Assembly: GCA_027574665.1 (NCBI GenBank)
Contig: CM050657.1
Location: forward strand, 26,576,700-26,640,699
Reading direction: 5' to 3'
DNA from: Rhynochetos jubatus
Lineage: Eukaryota > Chordata > Aves > Eurypygiformes > Rhynochetidae
Length of the DNA: 64,000 nucleotides
The notes beneath the pieces are model-generated. The model did not search any database, was not told the DNA's origin, and saw nothing but the letters and a program-made list of their open reading frames with translations. Positions 26,301 through 40,300 of this stretch are shown here, piece after piece; position 1 is the stretch's first letter; every line of letters starts with the position of its first letter. A program made the position numbers and the translations under genes.

Positions 26301-29300
26301 CTTTCATCTTCTGATGATTGCATACCTTCTTTAGATAGCAAAATGAAGGCCTTGAGTTCTCATCAGCCCCCGGTACTCTATCGCATTCAGGAACAACACT
26401 GCTACACAGACCATTTGGTGGTGTTCCCCTCCCTGAACAAACCAGGTGTCACTCCTGGGTTTTCCTGTAAGCCCACTGCCGGCTGGAGGAGCGCAGAGTA
26501 ACTCCAAGGTGAACTGTGCAGCGCTTGGCTTTGCTCAGCACAGTTCTGGGACTGCTAGTGGTGTGCAGCACTTTGGACTGCGTGTGGCACTCCAGCACCT
26601 GCAATGTGAGACGCTACCGTGAAAACGTGCTGATGGGATCTGGCAGCTGCCAGGATGGAGGCCAGAAAAAGAGAGTGACAAACTTCTCCTTAGGTAAATC
26701 TTTAATCTGCTTCTAGGAAGATTTTTGAAGTGTCCAAGACTGAGGATATTAAGCAATTCTATAGTATACTTTCTCTACAAATTAAGTCCTTCAGCAGGGT
26801 TAACCGTGAACTGTGTAGTCAGTAAAGAATTTGTAACTTCCGTAACTGTTCCTACCAGAGTGCTAGAGAGGTGAGAATGCAGGAAGAATTTCTGCTTCCA
26901 TAAGGCCTGTGGGTATGTATAATGGATCCCCTGCCTATATTGTTCTCGGCAAACCCATTCAGGCACTGTTGGTTTATTAAATTCCGCTCAACCAACAAGT
27001 GGTACAAGGAAACAGCTTGTCTCCCTTCCCTTCAGTCAGAATATGAATAGTTTGCTGTGTTTATATGGAGTGTTGCATATGGTTTCCCTTTGTCATTTTT
27101 TATTTGCGCACTATTCCTCGAGAACGTGTGACCGAGCACGAGCAGCGCTGGGCGGCAGAGGGGAAGCTAACCCTCCACTGACTCCCTCTCTGCAGGACAG
27201 ATCATACATACTGTCACCTGCCTTCCTCCCGAGAGCTTTACAAAGACTAATCTGCTGCTACCACGGCAGAGTAACCACCCTAAGAAGGATTCACACAGGC
27301 TGGCACCTGGCCCACGCGCCATCTTCGTTTAGTTTCTTGGAGGTCACCAACGCAGCTGCGCACGGACCTACGGGCTGCTGCAACGCTGCTCTCCAGTAGC
27401 ACCGCTGCTTTCTCACACGGCAGTGACCAAGCACTGCGTCCGAGTCCCAGATGTTAGCTCCTGGCCAGCTAGGATGAAGCGCCTTTCAAATTCTGTCATT
27501 CTGTCATCACTGTCCACTGCCACCCTCTCCTAACATACTCCAAGAACGAAGGGTCAGACTGTACTTCAGAAAGTCTGTCACAAAATCTCTTTGGAAGAAG
27601 TCAGCAATGATTTTACCTTCTTAAGAGAGAGTCTTGAGCGTTCTGTTCTAGTCAGAGCTGAATTTTAAGCTGCAATTTTAAGTTCTAAAGTATTCATTGA
27701 TAATGGGATGCCTTCTACTGCACCGTGATCATTATAATCGTTGGTGTTTTTATAGCTATGAAGCAGGACCTCGTCAGCATCCAGTCAAAGCGGGTTAGGA
27801 AGCACTCACCTGTGGCAAACACAGTTTCGCATTCAGAAAGCATGCGCAAAAATAGTGACTCGGAGAAGGCTATTTAGTTTACAAATCGTGCCCATAAAAG
27901 CCAGGGAAAGTGGAAAATGTGAAATTTAAGCTGAATTCTAGTGAATTCAGCCTCTCTGAGGAAGGAGGAGAAAGTCACATGTGAATCCGTATTTGAAGGC
28001 TGGTTTTTTGTGTAAAGGCACATGGGAAAGTTAAGGTAACAGCAAATGCTGTTCTAGATACGCCAGCCACTCACCACCAGCAGCAGCTTTTGAATATGAA
28101 GGTTTTATCCACGACTAGTTACAATTATCAACAACAGGGAACATACACCCACATTATTGCAGAAACAAAACTGGGCTGACCTCCCTACGTTGCCAAACCT
28201 AAGATTTAATTTAATAAACCTGGCTAAGATCTCCTTTGCTTTTTTCTGTTCCCAGCTCCTCCCAAAGGATCTCATGAGCACATCCAAGGAAGTATAGGCA
28301 GCTTTCAGATGTGGGAAGTGCTTGGAGATTGTCTCTCCATAGCCACATTAACAATATTCCAATACTGTTAGGCAGTGCCTGCTGCTGATGCCGCTTTTGG
28401 GTAACTGTATCTGTCAGCTTGTTTTTATACAGGCAAGAAGCCGAAAGAAAAACAAACAACCCACCTACCACTACAAACCAATCCAGGAAAGGAAGGAAAA
28501 ACAATCGGCAGCGCTACGTAGATAAAGGACTATTTTCCTCCTGCCAAATTTCAGTCCTGCTAAACAACCCAACATACAACAGATTAAAAGTAACATAAAA
28601 GGAAGATACAAGAACGGAAATCTTGGGTGGTTTTTACTGCCTCCTTGTATCACAGAGCTTTCCAGGCAAAAATCTCTGAGGTGCTCTCCATCTTGATTCT
28701 GCTATACCTGCTGCCACCGTAGCTAGGTGAGGTGTAAAGATGATGCAGGACAGGTAAGGCTAATAGCAGAGAACCCTTATAGTAGAGTTACACGCCCACT
28801 GTAAAAGCATTCAGGGCAAGCTGAAGTTCAGCATTAATAAAGATCCACGAGTCGCCTCCCAACTCCCAGAGACCTCCAGTTAGTTAAATGGGGATTTATA
28901 CAAGATTGAAGGATAAGCTATGACTTATTTTAATTAAATACAAGCATCGACCCATACAACATCACTGAATAGAAAAAAACTGTCGGCTGAAAAATGAGTT
29001 TATGTGTGTCAGGTGCCTTTAGTGGCCACGAGGAGTCAGGACAGCCATTGAAACAGCTAATGAGACTGCCCACAGCTATCGCAGAGAAAGCACCTCATGT
29101 GGTACAGCTCCACAGCAAAGAGAAGGTACATACTGCACCCCAGCCTGAGATTAAACGCATCCCATGATTCTCCCAACAGGCAGAACAACTGAGACCTCCT
29201 ACCCTTTGTCAGCTCTAACGAGGGTTTACCGGGAAGCTGCACAGAAGTTTTTTCGTGGGAAGCATTTGTGACTACACAGTTGCATAGTATCTGTAGACTT

Positions 29301-29578
29301 CCACCCAAAACCCAACAGGGTCCCTCTCTGTGTGGAAGGTTTCAGCTTCCACAGACACTGTTCATGCCCTGACCCTGACTGCTCTACCCCTTTCCTTAGG
29401 AGACAAGGACAAATCACCATACTTGTATGTTCAAATGAGAGGACTGGGAACAGGACAAGGAGGTATTGAATATTTCTCTTTAGCCGAGGGAATCCATATG
29501 CTGGCCCATTTATTCCATGGGTGCACACATGCAGTTTCTCTAGCAGCCTGACTAGGTAACACCATTCACCTAAGAAAA
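20361..29578. other. Intergenic; AT-rich imperfect repeat near 21.7 kb
   Basis: No supported gene. At about 21690-21785 two imperfect copies of a TTTTATTNTATGTANTAAT word lie roughly 60 bases apart in AT-rich DNA. A frame at 26513-26716 begins like a signal peptide but has no ATG start and is preceded directly by a stop (see findings). Simple A and T runs occur, for example near 26142. No CR1 or other transposon was recognised until 29579. Confidence 0.4.
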
Positions 29579-29622
29579 TTCTTTAAGGTCCCTTCCAACC
29601 TAAACCATTCTATGTTTCTGTA
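29579..29622 (+). mobile_element. Short CR1 3'-end fragment
   Basis: CTTTAAGGTCCCTTCCAACC followed by TAAACCATTCTATG is the diagnostic 3' terminus of CR1 in plus orientation, ending in the ATTCTATG-type tail. Only about 45 bases remain, so this is a severely 5'-truncated copy. Confidence 0.85.
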
Positions 29623-31230
29623 AGATATTCATATTACTACCGTGAAGCTGTACTGATCAGCCAACCAGCCGGGAAAAGTTCCAGTGAGCAGCTCTGCAGT
29701 AGAAGGCACAGAACAACTGTAAGCTACAAACTACAACGAGACGAATAAAACCTGCATTTATCTCTTGTTTTGGTAAATCTGCTAGGATTTATTACCCTGG
29801 GCATATCTCATGTCATGTGAGAATCTCTTTGCCTGGGAAGAACGTGGCTACATGGCACGCCACGTAAGTGCAGTGGCTGATGGACTGATTAGTGAGAACA
29901 CAGCTTTTTTTTTTGTTTTGTTCCCCCTGCAGTCTTTTCTCCCCTTTTCCCAGACACTTAGCACTGTTACCCGTGTCCACACTAGCTTATCTGAGCTCAT
30001 AATCACATGTTGCAATCCCATCGAATCCATGGTCTATAAAGTTAAGATGCCTTAGCATACCTTTTACAGAGCTACTCAGATATAAATCATTCAGCCTATA
30101 TCCATGTCTCTGAATGCTTTTTTCTCTGTCCTCAGTGGAGGTAATTTTCCATGGGCCATGGAAATACACACAGAAGTTTTATGTGTAACTATCCATGACA
30201 CAGGAGAGTGAGCTAATCAAAACATTCTGATATTTTTTATGCTACATATTTTTGAACACTTAAAAATCTACCAAAGATTTGGGTTTGGCAAAAATTGAGT
30301 CACGTTGTCCACATGGGTATTTATCTGTGAAATACATTTTTCCATCATCTGTACTGAAAAACCCAATGGGTTCATATATTTCACCTGCCCTTCCATGTGA
30401 TCTTCCAGTACCCACCCCACCTTTCTGAGGTCCAACTGCTTAAAATTTCCAGCAAGTAGCAAACTGATCATTTTTTACCAGAATTTCTAAAACATTTCCA
30501 GTGGGATCTGGTATATTGATTTAAATTAAATCTCTGTTTAAAGCTATTTAAACCTATAACACCTACAACTACATCATAGCAGCTTGAGGGGCTTAATTCA
30601 ATTGGATGAGAGCGGCCACCCTAACCTAAATACAACTCAGTGCTGATGCCATCACAAGTTGTCTCTTGCCAGCGAAGCCAGTGCCTAAATTCCAGTCACA
30701 AAACAAAATTAACCTGTTCTACCTCATCTCATAATTAAAGAAACAGAGAACATAATGGACAGTTATGAGTGGGGGTTTTTGGTGGTGGTAATTTGCTTAG
30801 TGACTACTACTACAGCAGGTTTGGTTCCAGGTCCAAGACTCCAAGAAAAAACAAAACCACCTAGGCGTACAAGTGAAATGGCCTTTACCACAACTTCATT
30901 GCATCCTAGGGCTGTTTTGGAAAAGGATTTAGTCTCTAAAACAGGAATGCTCTGAATTACTTATTACAAATACAAGGGTTTCTGATTTTTTTCCCCTTCT
31001 GGTAATAGTGCAAACCCAACACATCTCCGAGGCACTGAGACAAAATTCACCCGGTTTCCTGTCTTATCATCAGAACTGGCACAAAAAAAACCCTCTCTTC
31101 AGAGCTGCACAAGTACAGCCAGGGTTTGGAACAAGCTCTTCCAAGCTGTGGTAAAGCTAACAGGATGCCAGAAGGAGCAGTTACTCTTCTGCCTCCCAAG
31201 GCAGAGCCTCAGTGTAGGTAGAACCACAGT
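29623..31230. other. Intergenic unique sequence
   Basis: Nothing recognised. The DNA is AT-rich with no long frame and no repeat family between the two short CR1 tails. Confidence 0.4.
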
Positions 31231-31307
31231 ATCATAGAATCACAGAATGGTTAGGGTTGGAAGGGACCTTAAAGATCATCTAGTTCCAACCCCCCTGCCA
31301 TGGGGGG
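31231..31307 (-). mobile_element. Short CR1 3'-end fragment
   Basis: ATCATAGAATCACAGAATGG followed by TTGGAAGGGACCTTAAAG is the reverse complement of the CR1 3' end with its ATTCTATG/ATTCTGTG tail. The copy is truncated at about 31307 after the CCCCTGCCATGG segment. Confidence 0.9.
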
Positions 31308-34300
31308 TATGATACTTGCAAGCTCATTTTTCAGCCTTGAAGAGCAATGCTTCCCATCTCCATAAACTTAATTTGTCATCATACAGAGTATCTGTCTGAA
31401 AATCCTACTAAATGCCTTTGGAGAAAAGAGCATAAAACAGTATCAAAATCTCTTCCAGACACATACTAGAACTTGGGGTTTGGGTTGGTTTTATTTTGTT
31501 GTAAAAGAGTGCAGACAGCCAGTTCAGCTATTTGAGCACAAGTCAGCCATCCAGCCCAACAAGCAGAATTAATTGCATCCCTTCACATCTCAGAGTATTG
31601 GTAAATATCATCATCTTGGTTCTGTTATCCACATGCTTTGCTCTTGAAACTTCACATTAAATAGCAGTGCCAAGTCTTCCAGATTTTACCAGGAGTGAGG
31701 ATGCAGTGAAAAATTAACTAACAACTGGATTTGACCCCTTTCTATCATTCAAAATCACTATAATTTTCTGGGTTTACCACACTAAAGGAGAATGTGATAC
31801 TAAGCAAATGTAAACATTATTGTAGTGAGATTTTTGTACAGAAAGCTTTTTACAGGAACCACCCCAATCCAAATTTGTAGTGAAAACAACAGAAAAGCTC
31901 CCATTGACTTCCCTCCACTTTGGATCTGATCCTACCCCTGCAGTTTTCTTGTGCACTGTGAAGAGACAGACTCAGGATAAGGCTCTCTGCAGCTCTATTT
32001 ATTCAGCTTGTGTCATGACAGCTTGAGAAAAAATTCCCAGTTACTCCTCCAGTGAGGAAATAGGCTGAAAATAAACAGCTCACCAGAGCACCAAAGAGGA
32101 AAGAAAGATGAGATTAAATGCCAGCATTTTACACCTCTGTTTTGTCTTCCTAAAACCACAAAGACACTAGGATTTTCTAGCTCGGCAGAAATGCTTCCCA
32201 TAAAAATCAATAAAAGAATCATCACCAACCTTCAGGGGAACAGAGTTGGGCCTATACAGGGTTCTTTAAAGATCCCATCTTAAACTCCAAAAGAAGCGTT
32301 GACAGCGTGGGTCACTAAAAGCTTGACAGCCGTTCGTGGAAAAGAAAGCCAGCCTCGGTATCTAAATGCAACAACAGCTGGTCTTGTCGAAAGAGGAAAT
32401 GTAATTCCCAATTACTCCGCTCTTTCCTCTGGTCTTTCTGAAAACAGAAGTGTGCATCCCACATTCACATGGTTAGTCAAGGTCTGGGAAGCTCAGGACT
32501 CAAGGTGACCACAGATTTCTCTAGCCAAAATGCTTGTGATTCTTCTGCCTCCCATGGAGTTTCAAAGCCAGACTAATATCAGGGATATTGTTACTCTCAT
32601 TGTACTTTCATTCTATAATTTATTCAGTGCTAACACTTTCTTCTGCTCCTTGTACCAAAGGAGTTTATGATCAGTCAAGCACCAGAGACAAATTTGACCT
32701 GCGTGCTGCAATAAATCGGGTGCCAGCAGCAGTTGAAGAAGGGTTAGGAAGCACACTAAAGTCATTCTTGAGTTACACCTATGGTATATGGTCTACTCAG
32801 AAGATTCTTGACCTCATAGCACAGGCATTTGTTTTCAAAGCCTGCAACAACAGCAACAACAAACGGGTCAGAGCGGGGGGGAGAATGTGAGCCGTTGTAA
32901 GTCCCGCTTAAAAAGAACTCATGGACTACAGGCTTCCACTGTGAGAGTCAGTGAAGCTGCATTGTTTTTTGCCAATGTCTAAACATAACTATAAATCTGA
33001 TTCTTATTTTCTGTATATTGTTTCTCTTGCATTATGGAAAAATGCTGCTAGGTCTAAATTCAACCTTTTGTTACAAATTCCACTGGAATTATATCAAAAG
33101 CTATAAGTGAGCTGTAGAGATGGTGGGATTGGTGTGATTGCTTGAACTTAACATTTCCGTTGTGGGATAAATTTATACAAAGTATTTGGTCTCCAGACCA
33201 CATTCCTTTTCCGGCATTCATTTCCATTGGTCGTATCATCTCTGTACTTGACCTTGAACATTGTTGTAGTTTTGGAATACAACGTTTCTGTGGCTTTTTC
33301 ATAGGCCATGACTTGAGAACACACTTTCTGTGGTCTCTAGATCAGTATGCGGCAGAACAGGCAAGACTCCATACTCCCATGAGCAAGGCAAACCAAATAC
33401 TGAACCCAGAAGCTCATGCAGAGGTTCCACTGAAGTCAACAGAAGCCACATGTGGCCATTCACCTATGAATTTGGAAGTGTTTATCTTAGTCATTATCGT
33501 GGTTAAAATGACATAACTGCCTTGTATTTATCATATAGCTGCATCTAGCAACAGAAAGTGTAAAGCAAGCGTATGGCAACAACATCTGCTTGGAGAACGT
33601 CTCTCCAGACGTCGCTGACCAATCCCTCCGCTGCCGTTGCACTCAATTACTGCTCTTCCACTGTTAACACAGCCTCTCATGATCCAGGTTTCCCTTCACA
33701 GCATCTTATATTTTCCACTTAGGACATTTACAGATCCACAGAGATTTCAACAAAGAGGTTTACTTGACTTTTGGCCTGAATACTACTTTTGTTTCATTTA
33801 AGTTTTTGAGGAGAGTACATTAGAATAGGTTTTTTTAAGCAAAAGAACAAAGGAAGATAATTCTTTTTGACATCTGTTCTTTTAACTTCGCGCTAATTAG
33901 AAAAGCTGTATTGCTGTTATTTGTTTGCTGTTGTTTTTCTTAAATACTTTCCATCCTTTCCCATAAAATTCTAAGCTACAATATCACTTAAAGCATGAGA
34001 GAATCTGACGGTTGCTAAGAACATGGTATTTTCTCCCAGCAGGAAAAGAGGTTGCTCTGCTGTTGGTATGTGTGTATATGCGTGACAATTAAAAATGACA
34101 AAATTTAATGAGATAATGTTGAAAAGGAAATAGCATATTTATAGTAGAAAAATATGTTTTATTGCCTTACTGTCTTGAAGAGGGCCTGTTTTCTGAAGCC
34201 AGCAAGAGGGTAAGTCCATGTTTCCAATAGTAGAGTTGATGTCACATAATTAAATGATTCAGTAGTCAGCAATACCTTCGTGCTGCCGTAGGATGGGCCC

Positions 34301-37300
34301 TTACTGGTATTAAGGGCTCTAAGTTACACCATGCCAACATTGGAAGGGAACTGAAAATAAGTGAAAATGAGCTTCCTAAACAGATTTATCTAAAACAGGC
34401 AATTTAACAGCAGGTTTGATTAAAAAAAAGAAAAAAAGAAAACTCAAACATGAATTCTCCTTCTGTTCCATCAAAACAGAAACACAGTATTTTATGGATG
34501 CACTGGCACATTTTTTCATCATTGCCGATCTGCAATTTCCTGTATCTGCTGTGTTTACCACTAAGGAGGCTGGTCATTCCACATTTGCCAACAACTTGGT
34601 TTTGTGCTTTAAGAGGTGAGTTGAAAACTCAGGAGACCAGGCACATCTTGTTTAAATGGATATAAATTAGCAGCAACAACTACGGTACAGGCTTAGAGTT
34701 TCTTAAAGTTATTGCTTTGGACAGAACATTCTATACTCAGATTTTCTGCCAGAGCTCGCCAAAAAGTTTGCACGTATCAACTGTAAAGTCAGTGGCGATG
34801 ATACGGAATAACCATGCACAGGACTTGACCTGCAGGACCACTGTATGATAAGGTGTGCATGTGACACGTCACATTCAAAAAAGTCATTCGGTAGTGAGAA
34901 CAGCTTGCTCAGCTTACTCTGTCCTTGATACCAGACGGTTTTTTCAGCACCTGGAGCACCCTTTTGCCAGGATGAGTGATATTCCTGCTGACGGTGACAT
35001 GGCTAACATTTGCAATGAATTTGAAATAAGATGTTCTCAAAATACCTCTTTAAAGTACCCATTCCTTTCCACATTAAAGATACGTGACAGATAGACATTG
35101 AGTCTTGTGGTTGTTCCTCTTATCTCTGTTTCCTCCTGACTTACATCCTAGCTAAGCCACTTAGATGATTTTCTTACAAATGTGAAACACAGTGAGGGCC
35201 TAGAATCTAAAACCTACTTTTTTTTCTCTCCTTTATTGTTGAGTTTGAGAGATAAAAGGCAGCAAATTCAGTGGAGCCATGAAGGAGAGAGAGACGTCAG
35301 TTACACAGATTACATCACTGGCTGATTTCATCTGCCCAAAACCAGAATAGGTTCTATTGAGTTTGATGTGCCAGGACCAGAAATTGGGAAACATATCAAG
35401 ACAAATATTTTAAAAAGCAAGTACACACTGTTGCTCTGAGATAGGATTGTTTAAAATATAAACAGTTATGCAAATAGGAAACATTTGGCCTGAAATACAT
35501 GACATGCAATGCACAGTAACCAGCAAAAGTACAATTGGGCAGATCCTTACTTGGATCTTCTTAGCCTAGCTATTTTGGCATCATGCAGCTATGCCCTTTT
35601 TAAACGAACTAAAGGTTTGGCCCAGATGTGAGTACAGATAAGGCCTGACTATACTTAGGCAGCACTGGAAACCTACGATGCCCAGTAAAACTGCTGGCCT
35701 ACATCTGCAGTTTCTTTCTTGCCTTGTTTTTTTTCTATAATTATGCTTTCTTCTCTCTCTCTTCCCGACAAAATTCCCTCAACGCCAACCGAAACACAGA
35801 CTGATCCACAGTTCATCCATACAGACAGTCAGAACAACAGGACTGACTATATGAAACATTATCCCTGATTTAAGGCAAATTACGTTCATGAGACAGTTGC
35901 TCCAGGAGACACTAAGGTTCTGCAGAACTGCAGGCAAGTTATAGCTACACAACTCCTCTCTCTACGTTTCCTTGGGATTTGGCGCTCACTGGTTTATTGT
36001 GTCAGTGAAAATCTCCTGCAGGAAACAGTTCTTGTAGGCTCTGTAAATTAAGGAAGGTGTCAGGCATCATGGAAGGAACAGCTGGAAACTAGGAGATACT
36101 GCTGGTCTGTCCCCAGCTGCAGCTTCCCCGGAGCTATGGCTGATGGGCTGAGCACAAGAGATAAGTGCCTCAAACACAAATACGGGTGTTCAAACCTGAG
36201 CTGACTGGATCGGCACCGAGAGCCTGAGACAGTGGCTGCTAACGGAGTCCTCGCTCTTGCCTTGCGTGCTGCCCACCACTGTAGCTCCTCTCCCTCCCAG
36301 GGAGGAAAGGGGATTCACATGAGAGTGGCCAACTGTGCGGTGAAGATTTATATCCACAGATATCAGAATTATCTCAAGAAATGAACACAGCTTCTCTGTG
36401 TGAACACCGTGCTATACGGGCACTACAGGAAGGTGACAAATTTATGTCACTGAGCTCTTTTAATTAAGTTGGTGCTATAAAGAAGGCAACACAAAGAAAA
36501 GTTAAAGATGAGGCGGTAGCACACAGATCAGACAAAATTTATCCGCCCCTCAGGTAGCTGAGATGAGCAACAAATGAACACAGGCAGCAACAAAAGTAAA
36601 CAACGATGGTCAGTTCAAAGGAGATTTGGATCCTTGTTTGTGGAAGAAACCAGAAGCCGCAGCCACCAACTGAACTTGTTAGTTCACAGCAGTGATGGAT
36701 TGGGTGATTAGGGTTTTTTCAGGGTTAATAAGGGCAGGCCTCAGTGGGTCAACAAGCTCCTCTCATCTTGTATACCTTCTCCCGGTATGTAAACGAACAA
36801 CATTAGACAGTCAAAGCAACAAAGAAAAAACCCAAAGAGGTGTGATAAGGCTCATTGGTTCCTCAATAGCTGTTTTCCCTTGTCATGAGGTTGACTGAGG
36901 AGCTGTGGATTCTGCAGCAAAGCCTGAATGTAAAACACTGGAGGGCAAAGCATTTAGTTTTGACCTAAGCACATTTGGGTGGTATAATGATGAAAGACAA
37001 GAAGCAAGAGTTAAAATGAAAAGTAAGGAGACAACTGAGAAATATAAAAGTCTAAGGTCTTCACCTTTCTCCCTTCTTTTCCGCATAATGAAAAAACTAG
37101 TCACAAAGAACATGACACCAGTCAAAAGAAACATGTCCCTCGGCGCATCAGGGGAATCAATTTATTTTACTGCAGTCTTGCCTGACTGTAAATGGACAGA
37201 GTGTGAAATCAAAGCAGAGCTGCAGCAGAAGATTCTTGAGACAGCAAAAAGACAAAACATGCAGAGATCGTTCATCCAGGAGTGATCAAACACCCCAAAA

Positions 37301-40300
37301 TTCAGACCTTGAGAAAGATGTAGATCCTTGCATCCTCCTGAGAAGCAGGTCAGAGGTAACTGTGAAAAGGAGGGGGCCAAAGCAAGCAGCCTTCAGGTAG
37401 GTGTAAACTTGCAAAGATGTGCATCCTCCAGCACTGAGGGTGAAAGGAAAACAGGTAGGGACAGTGAAGGGATGAGGTTTCTTTATTGTACAGAGGAAGT
37501 AGCAGGTGTAAGAAACTAGGCAGATGCCCAAATGATTGAAAACTAAACTCTAGGGTGATTTTCAGGGTAAGGGGCACTGTATGTTGGTCTTCAGTGGCAG
37601 AATTCACCCTAAATTGGAGACTGAAGCCCAGTCAGTGCAAACAAAACTTTTGTAACTGAAACCAAGCACAAGCCTGCATAACACAAGTGGACTAAAGACA
37701 TTACATGGCTCACAGTGTGAAACTGGAAGGATTTTCAGAGGTCCACCCCCAACTCTGGTCTACCCAGAGCCAGCACTTGTCTAACCTGTTCCTACACAAC
37801 TCCAGAGAAAACGTTTTTAAAATCTTCTGGTTAGCTGAATTATCCCCCTTCTTGGGAAGTTTTTCAGAATATGTAAATCTTTCTATTAAAATCAAAGTGC
37901 AATAAAACTTTACATTCAAAGAAGCCTGAAATCTTATGACTATAATTCAGTTGCCCAATCAGCTGTATTTAAAATGCTTTGCATTGTAACAGGAAGCTCT
38001 TTCTTAAGTGTTTAAAATAATGCTCTGTTAAAAGTAACTAGATTCACTAACCACTCTGATACAGTTGATTCCAATTTTCTGTAACAAGGAAAGTGTCCCT
38101 GGAAATATGATTCTTATTGTTACTTGATGTTGATGAGTTACTCAACCAAAACTAATTAGTACTAGAATGGAAAAGTTGTATATGTGTGTTAGGCACGGTC
38201 TCTGGAAAAAGCACTGTTGTAGATCAGCCCTCCGTTATGGGACAAATGCAGGAAAGGCAGATACTCTTGGTTTTGGAGTCTACAAAATCCGTCTGAGTGC
38301 TACTGTGTCTTCACCTTTGCACTCTCAAGGAGAGCACTGTAACTGCAATTATTTGTAGAAGACCAAGCAGCAGGAACAAAAAAATTGCTTCCCAATTTCA
38401 GAACAGTCTTTGAAATGTTTATGAAATGTAGGTCATTCCAACTTGTCTTCACTTGGCCTCAGCACCACAGGGCTGATCTGGTCAAGTGATCTATGACAGC
38501 AGGTAACAGCCACCAGTTCAGACTGTCTTCTGCTTTGGCCTTGATCACACCATGGTCTCAGTCCTATTTGAACAAAACCAGTACTAAATTCAAAATATTC
38601 TGCAGATTTCCAAATAACCGTGCAATGAAGAGGCATGAAACTAGGCAACAACTACTAGGTATTTAGCTAGCTATCCTCCTCTGTTAAAGATACATTGTCA
38701 TGAACTAAACACACTGAAACCAGAATTCCAGATCTCAGAAAAGAAAAACTGATTTCCCAAGTAGTGGCTACGCTGATTCAATTTAGTATATAAAGGACTA
38801 GATTATGACTATGAAGCCATCTTAGAAGAACAGATCATTTTGCCTGCGTTACATACAACTGCTTACTTTTTCATATATAGAATTCTTTTTTATCAGATTG
38901 ATAAAATGAAGAGATGTTAACCTAACTGACTAGACAGAGAGAGCCCAGCGGCTGATACACCAATCTTAAAATGAATGTTTAAACAAGTTGAAATGCTCTC
39001 GGGAACACCCTTATTTCACTTCATTAACCACAGAGGGTGTCCAACCTGTGTAGCTTTGGTTAGACTGCTAAGTGCAGAGCAGATGAAGCCCCATCCTAAT
39101 TGACTGAAGAGGGGGGGAAAAAATTATCAACACCACAAGTGACCAAAAAACCCACACTGACTTAGTGGCAAAATTTCTTGGAAAGCCCAGAAGCTGTCGC
39201 TAAGTCATCAAGACGACGATCAGGTTATTTCCTCTGTAGTCCCAGCCATGCAGTGATGCTTCGTCTCACAACACTTTCTGCTAGATCGCATGTAAAAACA
39301 ATCATGGGAACCGCAAGGAGACAATTTATAAACGGCAAAGCTTGCTACAGGCGAAGTCACCAATCTGCAGCCTAACCCCATACAGGGACATCTAAACCCC
39401 AGAGGGAGATGTGATTCAAGAAGTTGAGTCACCAAACTATTGTCATGGCTATTCTTTCTGGCCCCAAATTTTCCATTTGTGGGTTTTCCATTTTTCAGCA
39501 GGTTTGAAAGGTATTGTTCTCATGGCAACTTTTGGGAGGGAAGGGAAAGAACCACTCTTTTACCAGCTCTCACTAGAAAGAAGGAAAAAGAAGAAAGAAG
39601 AACAAATTTTCAAAAGATCTGGGCAACTTCGACTAAGTTTAAGCACGGTTGAGTTATATTACACCACTGAATCGCTGAGAATTGTTAATCACAGTTTCCC
39701 CAAAGCAACCATGAGACAGTCCTGAAGCCACAGTTTCATTTTGTTAAACACCAGTTCCAACATGAAGCACCAAAACTATCTGAAGTAGGGGTGAACACAA
39801 ATCTGGCGTTTCATCCAGCAATAACATGTGATGTAGGAACGTTAGATCTGAAACGCGCAAACAAGGATAACGTCCAAGTGGAGGAAACTGGTGATGAACA
39901 GAGGTTACAGAAGCAAATCCTTCTGCATCAGAGGCTAACGGGACACAGGCAGGGAAGGAGGTCCGCGTATCCAACCCGCATTAAACCTGGAGGAATTTGG
40001 AGACTTTCAGAAAATGCTGAGTGTCCAAAGCCGAGCACAAAACTAACTGAAGAAATTTAATTCAAGAGGTTCAAACAAAGCACAGACTCTCACATTTTTA
40101 ATTTGTGCAAATGCAGAAAAACACCGTGAAATTAATCTGTTCTGCACTGGGTGGTACCCAAGTCCCCAGAGCTTTAAGCACTTTATGACCAGTCTTTCTG
40201 TAAATTACAGAAATTCAGCTCACAGTTGGCTGACAGGTGTCCTGTTTACTGACTCAAAAAGGATTTTCAGAGGCAAGTTAAAAAAAAAAAAAAAGGAAGG

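Noticed and set aside
36905-37285. 126-codon frame
   Set aside because: Starts with GTG, shows no domain or family resemblance, and overlaps open minus-strand frames.
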